From NCBI GenBank assembly GCA_003222975.1, contig QHXN01000031.1, positions 1 to 64,000 on the forward strand: 64,000 bases of DNA. Direction: 5' to 3'. Of this stretch, positions 1-8,493 are shown piece by piece. Origin of the DNA: Acidobacteriota bacterium. Lineage in GTDB: Bacteria; Acidobacteriota; Blastocatellia; Pyrinomonadales; Pyrinomonadaceae. The notes under the pieces are model-generated. The model did no database searches and was not told the origin of the DNA. It saw only the letters and a program-made list of their open reading frames with translations. The first letter of the stretch is position 1. Each line of letters starts with the position of its first letter. Made by a program: the position numbers and the translations under genes.

Positions 1-134
1 GAGAGCGCTTCCGGCGCGAGCACGGCGTCGAGCTGGAGTACGAAGTCGAGCTGTGGGGCGCGGACGCTGAATTTAAGGATGAAGGCAGAAGGATGAAGGA
101 TGAAGACAGACGGGGAGAAGGGGAGACGGGATGA
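1..134 (+). CDS. murB: UDP-N-acetylmuramate dehydrogenase MurB, C-terminal end (partial)
   Basis: Reading from base 3, the frame gives an acidic C-terminus (REHGVELEYEVELWG) like the end of MurB, the flavoenzyme that reduces UDP-GlcNAc-enolpyruvate to UDP-MurNAc in the cytoplasm. The 5' part lies outside the window. Its place before ftsQ, ftsA and ftsZ fits the usual dcw order. The last ~20 codons, up to the TGA at 132-134, are not MurB-like; they are read from the AAGGATG/GGGGAGA heptamer repeat that starts about base 75, so the repeat has replaced or extended the natural terminus. Identification rests on about 22 residues plus context. Confidence 0.55.
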   Translation, partial: ERFRREHGVELEYEVELWGADAEFKDEGRRMKDEDRRGEGETG

Positions 135-235
135 CGGGGAGACTGAGAGACATGTTGAGTAGAGCGGGAGAGTCGAGCGGCCTTCACGCCGTAGCTCTTT
201 CGCCCCGTCGCCCCGTCTCCCCGTCGCCCCGTCCT
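75..235. repeat. Heptamer inverted-repeat element a
   Basis: Left arm (75-145) is built of AAGGATG, AAGGCAG and GGGGAGAC words. Right arm (about 203-235) is the complementary CCCCGTC/GCCCCGTCTC series, with a loop of about 57 bases. The element runs from inside the murB end to the ribosome-binding site of ftsQ. Confidence 0.75.
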
Positions 236-252
236 TCGTCGGAGGTGTGGCA

Positions 253-1362
253 GTGAGGGAACAGGTAGTAACTACGCGGGCGGGACGAGTCGGCGCGGCG
301 TCGAAGGGGCGCGCGGGCGTGTCTGTGCAGCGGCCCGCCGCGCGCCGCACTAGCCCCGCCGCCGCGCGCGCCCCGCGACAGAGGAGCTTCCCGTGGAAGT
401 CGGCGCTCGCATACGTCCCCGCCGTCCTCAAGATCGCGCTGGCCGTCTCCCTGGGCGTGCTCGCCTTCGTCGGCTACCGCGCCGCCGTCTCGGCCTCCTT
501 CTTCAAGGTCAGGGCGGTGGACGTTGACGGCGCGGCGCGCGCCTCGCGCGAAGAGATTCGCGCCGACGTGCTGCGCCTGTCGAACGCGGGCGTGTGGCAG
601 GCCGACCTCGACACAATCGCCGCCGAGTTGCGCGGCCTGCCGTGGGTGCGCGAGGCGGTCGTCTCGCGCGTGCTGCCGTCGGGTTTGCGCGTGCGCGTCA
701 CGGAGCGCGTGCCGCGCATCATCGCGCGCACTGCCGCAGGCCGGCTCGTCTGGGTTGACGACGACGGCGTGATGCTCGGCGCGGCCTCGCCCGGCGAGCA
801 GGATTTCTTCGTGCGCGGCCTCGAAGAGGCCCGCACCGACGAGGCGCTCAAGGATAACCGCGAGCGCGTGAAGGCCGCGCTCGACCTTTCGTCCGAGTGG
901 GGAGGCGCGGGACTCTCGCGCCGCGTGAGCGAGGTTAACCTCGAAGACTCGCGCGACGTGCGCGTGCAGCTCGCGGGCGAGGACTCAGGCGTCGAAGTGC
1001 GCCTGGGCCGCGAAGACCTCGCCAAGCGCTTCCGCCAGGCGCTCGAAGTCCTCGACGCGCAGCGCCAGACGCCGCGCGGCCCCTTCATCACCTACGTTGA
1101 CGTGTCGCAGGGCAAGCGCGCCATCATCGGCACGGGCGCGAACGCGCGCTTCCAGTTGAACGAGCGCGGCGACGCCGAGTCGGGCGGGCCGCAGCCACAG
1201 CCGGACACGGGCGCGCGGGCCGCGACTCAGACGGGCGCGCACGCGTCGAGCGCCGCGCCGAAGGAAGGGAAGAAGGAGGCGCGGCAGCCGAAGCCGGTCG
1301 AAAAGAAGAACGACGACGCGCGCCCGCCGGACGTGGCGCTGCGCCCGCGCCGAGTCAATTGA
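253..1362 (+). CDS. ftsQ: Cell division protein FtsQ
   Basis: FtsQ/DivIB links early and late divisome proteins through its periplasmic part. The protein has a basic, Ala/Arg-rich cytoplasmic tail (about 50 residues), one membrane segment (about residues 55-76), then a POTRA domain with the typical FKVRAVDVDG and LPWVREAVVSR patterns, followed by the beta domain (ERVPRIIAR, VDDDGVMLG). The C-terminal ~65 residues are low-complexity and basic. GGAGG at 241-245 lies 7 bases before GTG 253 but only 1 base before the in-frame GTG 247, so 253 is chosen. It sits between murB and ftsA as in most dcw clusters. Confidence 0.9.
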   Translation: MREQVVTTRAGRVGAASKGRAGVSVQRPAARRTSPAAARAPRQRSFPWKSALAYVPAVLKIALAVSLGVLAFVGYRAAVSASFFKVRAVDVDGAARASREEIRADVLRLSNAGVWQADLDTIAAELRGLPWVREAVVSRVLPSGLRVRVTERVPRIIARTAAGRLVWVDDDGVMLGAASPGEQDFFVRGLEEARTDEALKDNRERVKAALDLSSEWGGAGLSRRVSEVNLEDSRDVRVQLAGEDSGVEVRLGREDLAKRFRQALEVLDAQRQTPRGPFITYVDVSQGKRAIIGTGANARFQLNERGDAESGGPQPQPDTGARAATQTGAHASSAAPKEGKKEARQPKPVEKKNDDARPPDVALRPRRVN

Positions 1363-1495
1363 GTCGCGGATCGGTTGCCTGTGCGAAAGGTCAGTCGCTT
1401 TTGTGGAAGGAGCGAGTCTCGATTGTCTGAAGCAGCGAGTCCCGTTTTCGCGCCGTGCGAGATGAACCCCCTGTTTGCGGAGGAGCGAAACCCGA

Positions 1496-2839
1496 ATGGC
1501 TAAACAAGTGTCGCACACCGTCGGCCTCGACATCGGGACGAGCCGCATCACCTGCATCATCGGCGAGCCGGGCGACGGCGGACTGGTGGATGTGGTCGGC
1601 ATCGGCGAGTCGGAGGCGCGCGGCCTTCGCAAAGGGGTCGTCGTTGACCCGGAGGCGGCGGTCGAAGCGATCACGCGCGCCGTCGAAGAGGCCGAGCGGA
1701 TGAGCGGCCTCGAAGCCGAGGAGGTCGCCATCAACCTCTCCGGCTCGCACATCATGAGCTTCAACGGCCAGGCCATCGTCGCCGTTTCGGGCCGCGAGCG
1801 CGAGCCTTCGCACGAGAACGGCCACGGTCGCCGCTCGTTCTACGGTCCGCCCGCGCACGTCGTCGTCGCCGGACGCGACCGCGAGATCACGCAGGACGAC
1901 GTGCGCCGCGCCATCGAGTCGGCCTCGGCCATCCAGCTCCCCGCAGGGCGAGAGATTGTTGACCGTCTGCCGCAGGAGTTCATCGTTGACGACCAGGACG
2001 GCATCAACGACCCCGTCGGCATGATCGGCGCTAGATTAGCCGTCAAAGTCCACATCGTCACCAGCCCCGTGACCGCGCGCCAGAACGTCATCAACTCGGT
2101 CAACCGCGCCGGCCTCGTCGTCGGCGAGATGGTCTTGGAACAACTGGCCGCCGCTGAAGCAACGCTCACCGACGACGACAAGGAGTTCGGCGCGGCGCTC
2201 GTGGACATCGGCGCGGAGACTACGGGGTTAATCATCTACCAGCGCGGGGCCGTGCAGCACACCGCCGTCTTCGCCCTCGGCGGCTCGCACTTCACCAACG
2301 ACATCGCGTTCGGGCTGCGCACGCCCATCCCCGAAGCCGACAAGATCAAGCGCAACGTGGGCTGCGCGTGCGGCCTGAGTCTGTCGGAGGCCGAGCGAAG
2401 CGAGCTGGTCGAAGTGCCTTCGGTCGGAGGCCGACCGCCGCGGCAGCTCTCGCGCCAGATTCTCTGCGACATCCTCCAGCCGCGCGCCGAAGAGGTTCTC
2501 TCCCACGTCGCCGACGAGATACGCGAGGCAGGCTGGGAGGGCCAGCTTTCGAGCGGCGTCGTTTTAACGGGCGGCGGCTCGCTCCTCGACGGCATGGTCG
2601 AGATCGCCGAGCAGGTCTTCGACGCGCCCGTCCGGCTCGGCTACCCGGAGCGCGACCGCTTCGGCGGACTGGTCGAAGACATACAGAATCCCGCGTGGGC
2701 CGCTGCCTCGGGGCTGTGCCTGATGGCGCAGCGCGCGAAATCAGCAGAAATGCGGGCTTCCATGGCGCGCGCGCAGGCGGGCGGGAGTTTGGGCGCGCTC
2801 GTCTCGAAATTTCGCAATCGTTTCGGTGGTATTTTCTGA
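1496..2839 (+). CDS. ftsA: Cell division protein FtsA
   Basis: Actin-like ATPase that tethers FtsZ filaments to the membrane. The N-terminus carries the phosphate-1 motif ([16 protein letters not shown]). The SHS2/1C subdomain follows (INLSGSHI), then phosphate-2 ([15 protein letters not shown]) and the adenosine motif ([14 protein letters not shown]). The last residues ([13 protein letters not shown]) form the amphipathic membrane-targeting helix. The 447-residue length is normal. Start: ATG 1496 follows AGGAG at 1481-1485; an in-frame TTG at 1475 lies upstream of that site and is less likely. ftsZ follows 89 bases later. Confidence 0.95.
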   Translation: MAKQVSHTVGLDIGTSRITCIIGEPGDGGLVDVVGIGESEARGLRKGVVVDPEAAVEAITRAVEEAERMSGLEAEEVAINLSGSHIMSFNGQAIVAVSGREREPSHENGHGRRSFYGPPAHVVVAGRDREITQDDVRRAIESASAIQLPAGREIVDRLPQEFIVDDQDGINDPVGMIGARLAVKVHIVTSPVTARQNVINSVNRAGLVVGEMVLEQLAAAEATLTDDDKEFGAALVDIGAETTGLIIYQRGAVQHTAVFALGGSHFTNDIAFGLRTPIPEADKIKRNVGCACGLSLSEAERSELVEVPSVGGRPPRQLSRQILCDILQPRAEEVLSHVADEIREAGWEGQLSSGVVLTGGGSLLDGMVEIAEQVFDAPVRLGYPERDRFGGLVEDIQNPAWAAASGLCLMAQRAKSAEMRASMARAQAGGSLGALVSKFRNRFGGIF

Positions 2840-2928
2840 GAAGATGTTGTATGCTGCCGCGCCAGCCGGCACAAGATGTAGTCCTCAATATATTGTCGTC
2901 GTCGGCGCGCACAGCCCAAGATAACCGC

Positions 2929-4125
2929 ATGAACCCTTTCGAGGCCGCGGATGCTTCAGAAGGAGAGAGGAACTTGCAGACTATGACACCGGAAGGCCGT
3001 CCGGGCAGCGGGATCAATATTTTCATTGATGACGACCCGCCCATCACGGGTGCGCGCATCAAAGTCATCGGCGTCGGCGGCGGGGGCGGCAACGCCGTCA
3101 ACCGCATGATCGAGGCCGGAATAGAGGGCATCGAGTTCCTCGTCGCCAACACAGACCTCCAGGCCCTGAAGCGCTCGCGCGCGCCGATCAAAATCCAGCT
3201 CGGCGGCAAGCTCACGAAGGGCCTGGGCGCGGGCGCGAACCCCGACATCGGTCGCAACGCCGCGCTCGAAGACACCGAAAAGATCATCGAGGCTCTGGAA
3301 GGCGCGGACATGGTCTTCGTCACCACGGGACTGGGCGGCGGCACTGGCACGGGCGCGGCCCCCATCATCGCCTCGCTCGCCACGGAGCTGAACGCCTTGA
3401 CCGTCGCGGTCGTCACCAAGCCCTTCCACTTCGAGGGCAAGCGGCGCATGACGCAGGCCGAGGTGGGCCTGAGAGAGCTTCGCGAGTGCGTGGACACGGT
3501 GATTACGATCCCGAATGAGCGGCTGCTCCACACGGTTGACAAGACCGTCTCTCTGACCGACGCCTTCAAGATGGCCGACGACGTTCTGCGCCAGGCCGTG
3601 CAGGGCATCTCAGACCTCATCATCGTGCCCGGCCTCATCAACCTCGACTTCGCCGACGTGAAGACGATCATGCAGGGGATGGGACTGGCCCTGATGGGCG
3701 CGGGGCGCGCGTCGGGCGAGAACCGCGCCGTCGAGGCGACGCAGCAGGCCATATCCAGCCCGCTCCTGGAAGAGGCGACGATTCAGGGCGCGAAGGGCGT
3801 GCTCATCAACATCACCGGCGGCCCCGACCTGACCCTGTACGAGGTCAACGAGGCCAGCTCGATCATCCGCGAGTCGGCGGACGACGACGCCAACATCATC
3901 TTCGGCGCGGTCATTGACGAGACGCTGCGCGACGAGATGAAGATCACCGTCATCGCCACGGGCTTCGACAAGGAGTCGGCGGACGCGGGGAGGACGACGC
4001 AGGCGGGCGCGACCGCTCAGGCGCAGCGCTACACGCAGCCCGCAGACCTCCCGCCGCGCCCCGGCACGCCCGCGCGCTCCGACGACCTCGACGTTCCGAC
4101 CTTCATCCGCAAGAAGGCGGACTGA
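2929..4125 (+). CDS. ftsZ: Cell division protein FtsZ
   Basis: Tubulin-like GTPase that forms the Z-ring. Visible are the N-terminal nucleotide-binding loop ([17 protein letters not shown]), the tubulin signature [10 protein letters not shown], the NxDxxD-like T7 loop ([11 protein letters not shown]), and a C-terminal linker ending in the conserved tail peptide [12 protein letters not shown] that binds FtsA and other partners. Start is uncertain: ATG 2929 gives the longest plausible protein, but AGGAG at 2961-2965 is spaced for TTG 2974 or ATG 2983, which would shorten the protein by 15-18 residues without touching the GTPase domain. Element b follows the stop. Confidence 0.96.
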   Translation: MNPFEAADASEGERNLQTMTPEGRPGSGINIFIDDDPPITGARIKVIGVGGGGGNAVNRMIEAGIEGIEFLVANTDLQALKRSRAPIKIQLGGKLTKGLGAGANPDIGRNAALEDTEKIIEALEGADMVFVTTGLGGGTGTGAAPIIASLATELNALTVAVVTKPFHFEGKRRMTQAEVGLRELRECVDTVITIPNERLLHTVDKTVSLTDAFKMADDVLRQAVQGISDLIIVPGLINLDFADVKTIMQGMGLALMGAGRASGENRAVEATQQAISSPLLEEATIQGAKGVLINITGGPDLTLYEVNEASSIIRESADDDANIIFGAVIDETLRDEMKITVIATGFDKESADAGRTTQAGATAQAQRYTQPADLPPRPGTPARSDDLDVPTFIRKKAD

Positions 4126-4130
4126 AAGTC

Positions 4131-4247
4131 AGTTCAAAGTTAAAAGTTTAAAGTTCAAGGTTCAAAGCCCGGTGCGGCGACTTTGAACCTTGAACTTTTT
4201 TTGCCGGGAGTTTGAACTTTGAACCTGCAACCTTGAACTTTGAACTC
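4131..4247. repeat. Heptamer inverted-repeat element b (TTCAAAG family)
   Basis: Words GTTCAAA/GTTCAAG (4135-4168) are mirrored by TTTGAAC/CTTGAAC words at 4180-4200 and again at 4210-4245, giving two nested hairpin possibilities. It begins within a few bases of the ftsZ stop. The same word family recurs in element o at 35171. Confidence 0.8.
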
Positions 4248-4465
4248 CGGTCATGTAGCATGTCGCGCAAAACCTGACAGGATTGAAATCATCTACGGGT
4301 AAAGACCGTTTCTCGTCTGTCTAATTCAGACCGCAGAGTGTGTGAAGACGCCAACGCGCACGCGTCGCCGTGTATTGTCTTCCGTTCGATCCTGTTCCCT
4401 TGAGGACAGCCGACGCGCCCAATTCATGCAAGCTTTTTGGCATTACTGGAGGTGAGGAAACTAAG

Positions 4466-4897
4466 GTGAACCGCAAACTCATTCGCACGACACTGGCAGA
4501 GGTCAAGGGCCGCGAGACCACCCACCCGCGGGAGCGCTCCGAGGGGGGAGCGCCGCGCCCGCCGCAGCACCGCATGGGCGGAGGCCCTTCGCAGGCGCGC
4601 GAGTCGTCTTCGGCAGCCGCGTCAGCCGCGGCCATGGGCCGCAAGAAGATTCCGCAGGCCGAGACGAACGCGGAGATTTTCTACTACAAGAAGCAGATGG
4701 ACTCGCACACACAGATGGTCATCGTGCTCGTGGACGGCGAGGAGGTCGAGGGCACCATCGAGTGGTACGACCGCAGCGCCTTGAAGATCAACCGCAGGGG
4801 CGCGCCGAACGTCATGCTCCTCAAGCACAACATCAAGTACATGTTCAAGGCCGAAGACCGCGATGGCGGCGGCGGCGGCGAGGAGTCCGGCGGCTGA
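4466..4897 (+). CDS. hfq: Hfq-like RNA chaperone with N-terminal extension
   Basis: The C-terminal ~75 residues form an Sm fold of the Hfq type: [10 protein letters not shown] (alpha helix), [20 protein letters not shown] (Sm1 strands) and [10 protein letters not shown], which keeps the Sm2 Lys-His pair of Hfq. Hfq hexamers pair small RNAs with mRNAs. Unlike the ~80-residue proteobacterial protein, this one has ~70 extra N-terminal residues: [16 protein letters not shown], then a Gly/Pro/Ser/Ala-rich linker. There is also a Gly-rich acidic tail. GTG 4466 is preferred because GAGG lies 8 bases upstream; an upstream extension to 4370 is open but has no binding site. Element b and about 200 bases of unassigned leader lie between ftsZ and this gene. 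Confidence 0.75.
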   Translation: MNRKLIRTTLAEVKGRETTHPRERSEGGAPRPPQHRMGGGPSQARESSSAAASAAAMGRKKIPQAETNAEIFYYKKQMDSHTQMVIVLVDGEEVEGTIEWYDRSALKINRRGAPNVMLLKHNIKYMFKAEDRDGGGGGEESGG

Positions 4898-4909
4898 CGC
4901 CTCTGGAAG

Positions 4910-4987
4910 GGTTCAGGATTCAGAGTTCAAGCTGGAGCTTGCTTCTTCCGCCGAGAACAGCAAGCTCAAGCCTGAACTCTGAACCCC
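4910..4987. repeat. Inverted-repeat element c
   Basis: GGTTCAGGATTCAGAGTTCAA (about 4911-4932) is mirrored by a complementary TTGAACTC/TGAACC series ending near 4985, around a GCAAGC-type inner stem. It is more degenerate than the other elements but shows the same 7-base rhythm. It lies between the Hfq-like gene and pdxA. Confidence 0.6.
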
Positions 4988-5059
4988 CGCCCGGCGACCT
5001 CGGCTTGGGGCGCGGCGGGAATCCCCTCATCAAACCCCACCCGGTTCGGGCTTCGAGCG

Positions 5060-6121
5060 ATGAGTGACGCTTCACCAAAGCCAGCCGAGCGCGAAATCGC
5101 CGGGCGTCGCCCGCGCGTCGGCATCACGATGGGCGACCCCGCCGGCATCGGCCCCGAAGTCGTCCTCAAGGCCGTCGCCGAGCGCGAAGTGCTCTCGGCT
5201 TGCGCGCCCGTCATCGTCGGCGACGCGCAACTCCTGGCGCACACCGCGCGCACGCTCGGCCTGCGCTGCGGCTACCAGATTGTGCGCCGCGGCGAGCCGC
5301 TCCCCGCCGACACGGACGATCCCGTCATTTATCACCTCGACAACATCGGCGTGTCGGTCGAGCCGGGCGTCGAGTCGGCTGCCGCGGGCCGGGCCGCCGC
5401 CGAGTACATCGAGGCCGCGGTCGCGCTCTGCGGCGCGGGCGCGGTCGAGGCCATCGCGACCGCGCCGATCAACAAGCGCGCCCTTTTCTTAGGCGGCTAC
5501 GGCTTCCCCGGCCACACGGAATTCCTCGCGCACCTCACGGGGACGACCGAGTGCGCGATGGCTTTCGTGGCATCGAACCTGCGCGTCGTCCTCATCTCAA
5601 CGCACGTGCCCCTGGCCGAGGCCATCCGCCTCGTGGAGAAAGATCGCATCGTCGGGGTCGTCCGTCTGACCGAGCGCGAGCTGCGACGCTGGGGCATCGC
5701 GCGCCCGCGCATCGCGGTGGCGGCCCTGAACCCGCACGGCGCAGAGGGCGGCCTGTTCGGCATCGAGGAGTCGGCGGAAATCATGCCGGCGGTCGAGGCT
5801 TGCCGCGCCGAGGGGCTTACAGTGTCGGGGCCGCACTCGGCGGACACGGTCTTCCTGCGCGCCTCGCGCGGCGAGTTCGACGCGGTGGTTTCGTGCTACC
5901 ATGACCAGGCGATGATCCCCGTCAAATGACTTTCGTTCGGCGAGGCGGTCAACGTCACCCTGGGCCTGCCGTTCATACGCACCTCGGTTGACCACGGCAC
6001 GGCCTTCGACATCGCGGGCCGCGGCGTGGCCGAGCATTCGAGCATGGTCGCCGCCATCACTCTGGCCGCGCGCCTGGCGCGCACCGACGAGAGCGGGAGT
6101 CTAGTGATGAATGCGGAATGA
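5060..6121 (+). pseudogene. pdxA: 4-hydroxythreonine-4-phosphate dehydrogenase PdxA, interrupted by in-frame TGA
   Basis: PdxA oxidises 4-phosphohydroxy-L-threonine in vitamin B6 synthesis. The frame shows VGITMGDPAGIGPEV, the metal-ligand region GFPGHTEFLAHL, NPHGAEGGLFG and CYHDQAMIPVK. It then meets TGA at 5927-5929 and continues in the same frame with [29 protein letters not shown] and [10 protein letters not shown], the normal PdxA C-terminus with the last metal histidine. So one codon, usually Leu, is a stop. Without readthrough the product is 289 residues and lacks the HGTAFD active-site part. The final codons (SLVMNAE) are read from element d. The break may be a real nonsense mutation or a base-calling error. 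Confidence 0.85.
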
Positions 6122-6184
6122 TGAATGATGAATTGAAAGCAGGAACGTTCGTCTGATTCATCACTCATCATTCCGCATTCATCA
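6105..6184. repeat. Heptamer inverted-repeat element d (GATGAAT/GCGGAAT family)
   Basis: Arms 6105-6133 and 6156-6184 are 29 bases each and complementary except for one position, with a 22-base loop. Words are GATGAAT, GCGGAAT, GATGAAT. The left arm contains the pdxA stop. The same family forms elements g and n. Confidence 0.9.
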
Positions 6185-6210
6185 TTTCTGAAAACCGGAG
6201 GTTTCCGAAG

Positions 6211-6615
6211 TTGTCTGCGAATAACGAACCCTCACGACGCATACTCGTGGCCGACGACGACCCGGCGATCCTGCGCCTGGTGACGGCGATTGTGGAGAAG
6301 GAGGGGTACGAGGTCGTGCCGGCGCGCGATGGGCGCGAGGCGTACAGGCTCTTGCAGACGGACGGGGAGTTCGCCGCGTGCGTCTTCGACGTGGTGATGC
6401 CGCACATACAGGGGCCGGAACTCGTCCGCTACATGAAGACGGAGAAGAAGCTGATGAGGATTCCGGTGATGATGATGACCGCCGAGCAGAACCCGAAGCT
6501 CTCCTCCGACAGCTTCGCCGCGGGCGCGGTCGTCTTCCTGCCGAAGCCGTTCACGACCTCCCAACTCCAGGTCATGCTGCGCATGCTCATCAGCAAGTCG
6601 CAGGGCGGGCAGTGA
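6211..6615 (+). CDS. Single-domain response regulator (CheY-like)
   Basis: A 134-residue receiver domain with no output domain. It has the acidic pocket ILVADDDP (Asp14-16), the phospho-acceptor Asp60 in VFDVVMP, the switch Thr in MMMTAE and the conserved Lys of LPKPF. It would take phosphate from a histidine kinase and act by protein contact; no kinase is in this window. The start is TTG 6211, backed by GGAGG at 6197-6201 with 9-base spacing. Element d sits just upstream. Confidence 0.92.
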   Translation: MSANNEPSRRILVADDDPAILRLVTAIVEKEGYEVVPARDGREAYRLLQTDGEFAACVFDVVMPHIQGPELVRYMKTEKKLMRIPVMMMTAEQNPKLSSDSFAAGAVVFLPKPFTTSQLQVMLRMLISKSQGGQ

Positions 6616-6682
6616 AGTCCGCCGCGGGGCGGGCAGCGCGCCGACGCACTCCCGGCGTCAAACGCGTGTGGAGGTAAGAGAG

Positions 6683-7205
6683 ATGTTAGAGCTTCAACGG
6701 CATTCGCCGCCGCGCCGCCGCGCGGGCCTGTGGCTGGTCGTCTTCGCGGCGCTCGTGTCGTTCGCTTTGTGTGCGCGGCAGGCCGCACGCGCGCAGTCGG
6801 GGCGTCACTCGCCGAAGCCGGCGGCGACGCCGACGCCCGAATCAGGGGCACGGCAACCGCAAGGAGGCGCGCGACCGCGCGAAGGCGCAGAGGGATGATT
6901 ACGTCGTCCTCTTCGAGCTGGACGCGGACGTGGGGGCGGGCAGCGCCGGCATCGGGCAGGCCGACCCGCGCTCGCTCGTCATCAAGACCTACGTCTATGC
7001 GCCGAAGACGGGCGACCTCAAGTTCACCGACACCATCTACCAGCGCCCCTACCGCGAGACGGCGAGGATCGGCGGCATTCCCCTCCCCGTGCCCACGCGC
7101 CGCATCGAGCAGTACCCGTCGCAACTCCAGTTAGAGCAGGCCGCGCGCGACGCCGCCGACCGCCTCATGTCGCGCTTCAGCGTCATCCTCCCGCCGGACA
7201 ACTGA
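6683..7205 (+). pseudogene. Secreted protein of unknown function, frame shifted near 6840
   Basis: ATG 6683 lies 8 bases after GGAGG (6670-6674). It opens a clear signal peptide (RRRAGLWLVVFAALVSFALC, cleavage near AARAQS) and a Pro/Thr linker. That frame closes at 6898. A second frame, shifted by one base, takes over near 6840 and encodes a well-behaved domain (RDDYVVLFELDADVGAG, RSLVIKTYVYAPKTGDL, FTDTIYQRPYRE) to the stop at 7205. Upstream of 6840 that second frame is Arg-rich nonsense, so the two halves look like one gene of about 173 codons with one extra base. The family is not recognised. Only 3 bases separate it from the next secreted protein. Confidence 0.6.
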
Positions 7206-7323
7206 AGGATGAAGGCAACGTTGAAGGCAAAAGTAAAAAGGCAAAAGGCAAAAGAGAAGAGTGGAAGACATGGGCCGCGGCTCGCGCTCTTTCTTTTGCC
7301 TTTTGCCTTTTTACTCTTGCCTT
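7206..7323. repeat. Heptamer inverted-repeat element e (AAAAGGC family), inside a coding region
   Basis: Left arm (about 7206-7262) is made of GAAGGCA and AAAAGGC words. Right arm (about 7288-7323) is the complementary GCCTTTT series. Unlike the other elements, the whole structure is translated, as the first ~40 codons of the gene at 7209. Related words occur in elements i and f. Confidence 0.8.
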
Positions 7324-8285
7324 ATGTTTTGGCGCAGGCGCAGAAGAAGCCGAGGCCGGCCCTGAAGAAGGGCGAGGCGAAGCGCGTGGTCGCGGCGACG
7401 CCGGGTTTCAAGCTGAAGAACAGCGCGGTCAAGGTCAAAGAGGTCAGCGCGGCGGGCGCGACGCCCGTGAGCGTCGTGGCCGAGGTGACGGAGGCGCTGC
7501 GCTTCGCGCGGGTCGAAGACGAGAGCGCGCCGCAGACGACTGGCGTCTTCAAGCAGAAGCGCTGGCGCGCGGTCGAGTTTCGCACGGGCGACCGTAGCTG
7601 GGAAGAGTTCGACTTCCTCGCCGCCCCGCTCGGCGCGGAGCGACTTGAGGCCGCGCGGCACGCGCTCGAAGAACTCGTCACGGAGTTCGAGGCGCAGCAG
7701 AATGCAAACAAAGGCAAGGACGACGGCGAGAACGAAGGGAAGCAAGACGGCGACGCTAAGGGCAAGGACGAGAGCAAACGCGAGGGCAAGGGCAAGAACA
7801 AGAACAAGAGTAAGGGCAAGAGCGGCGAGCCGCTGACGCGCGGGCCGCTCACGATCAAGCAGCTCAACGCGTTGGTCTCGTCGGCTGTGGCGGAGGTCGT
7901 CGTCGAGGCGACGTTTCGTCTTGCGAAGGACGCTTCGGGGAAGTGGCGCGTCTCGGAGGTCTCCGTCGCCGACGAGTCGAGCGGAGACCTCGCGGCGCTC
8001 TGGCAGTCGGTGGACGCGCAGAAGGCCGCGCGCGCGCGCGCAGACCTTGAGGTTGTCCGCGCGGCGCTCGAAGCATTTCGGAGTGAGCGCGGCTTCTACG
8101 TCGCCGCCGAGGACTCCGCCGTCCTCATGGATCACCTCAGCCCGCGCTACATCAAACAGATCATCCGCCTCGACCCCTGGCACAACCCCTACCGCTACGC
8201 AGGCACGACCGCCAGCTACACGCTCGCCTCCGACGGCGCGGACGGCAAGCCCGGCACGGCTGACGACGTGACGCTCAGCCGCTAG
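7209..8285 (+). CDS. Secreted protein with pseudopilin-like C-terminus; signal peptide coded by a repeat
   Basis: 358 residues. Residues 1-25 are very basic (KAKVKRQKAKEK) and residues 26-42 hydrophobic (LALFLLPFAFLLLPYVL), ending LAQAQ: a usable Sec signal peptide written entirely by element e. A charged Lys/Glu/Gly stretch (about 155-205) separates two domains. The last ~85 residues (YIKQIIRLDPWHNPYRYAG, SDGADGKPGTADDVTLS) match the C-terminus of type II secretion pseudopilins such as GspG, where the DG and TADD segment binds calcium. The pseudopilin N-terminal methylation helix is absent, so it is not a normal pilin. It follows 6683-7205 by 3 bases, suggesting a shared transcript. Function unknown. 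Confidence 0.8.
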   Translation: MKATLKAKVKRQKAKEKSGRHGPRLALFLLPFAFLLLPYVLAQAQKKPRPALKKGEAKRVVAATPGFKLKNSAVKVKEVSAAGATPVSVVAEVTEALRFARVEDESAPQTTGVFKQKRWRAVEFRTGDRSWEEFDFLAAPLGAERLEAARHALEELVTEFEAQQNANKGKDDGENEGKQDGDAKGKDESKREGKGKNKNKSKGKSGEPLTRGPLTIKQLNALVSSAVAEVVVEATFRLAKDASGKWRVSEVSVADESSGDLAALWQSVDAQKAARARADLEVVRAALEAFRSERGFYVAAEDSAVLMDHLSPRYIKQIIRLDPWHNPYRYAGTTASYTLASDGADGKPGTADDVTLSR

Positions 8286-8493
8286 CCGCAGCCACACCTT
8301 TATTGCCTCGGTTATCTCCACGGAAAATCAGCTTGACGGGTCGTCGGCGCGGGTGTTAGGTTTGATTTGCGGCTTTCGTAGAGGGTTTTACGCCGAAAGC
8401 CGACGCATGCCCCGCCGTCTCGTCCCCGCGCTTTCGGGCGCGTCCTTTATGCCCCCCGGACGGACGGCCCCTTCGGACAAGGAGACTCGGATT

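Noticed and set aside
75-235. CRISPR array
   Set aside because: The repeated words are 7 bases, contiguous and palindromically arranged, with no regular repeats and unique spacers; no cas genes. The same holds for the other heptamer elements.
2346-3752. 468-codon minus-strand open frame opposite ftsA/ftsZ
   Set aside because: GC-rich codon bias leaves antisense frames open; the protein is Ser/Arg/Pro-rich, has no domain, and ftsZ on the other strand is certain.
5927-5929. Selenocysteine at the pdxA TGA
   Set aside because: Position is normally Leu, not Cys, and I see no convincing SECIS-like hairpin directly downstream.
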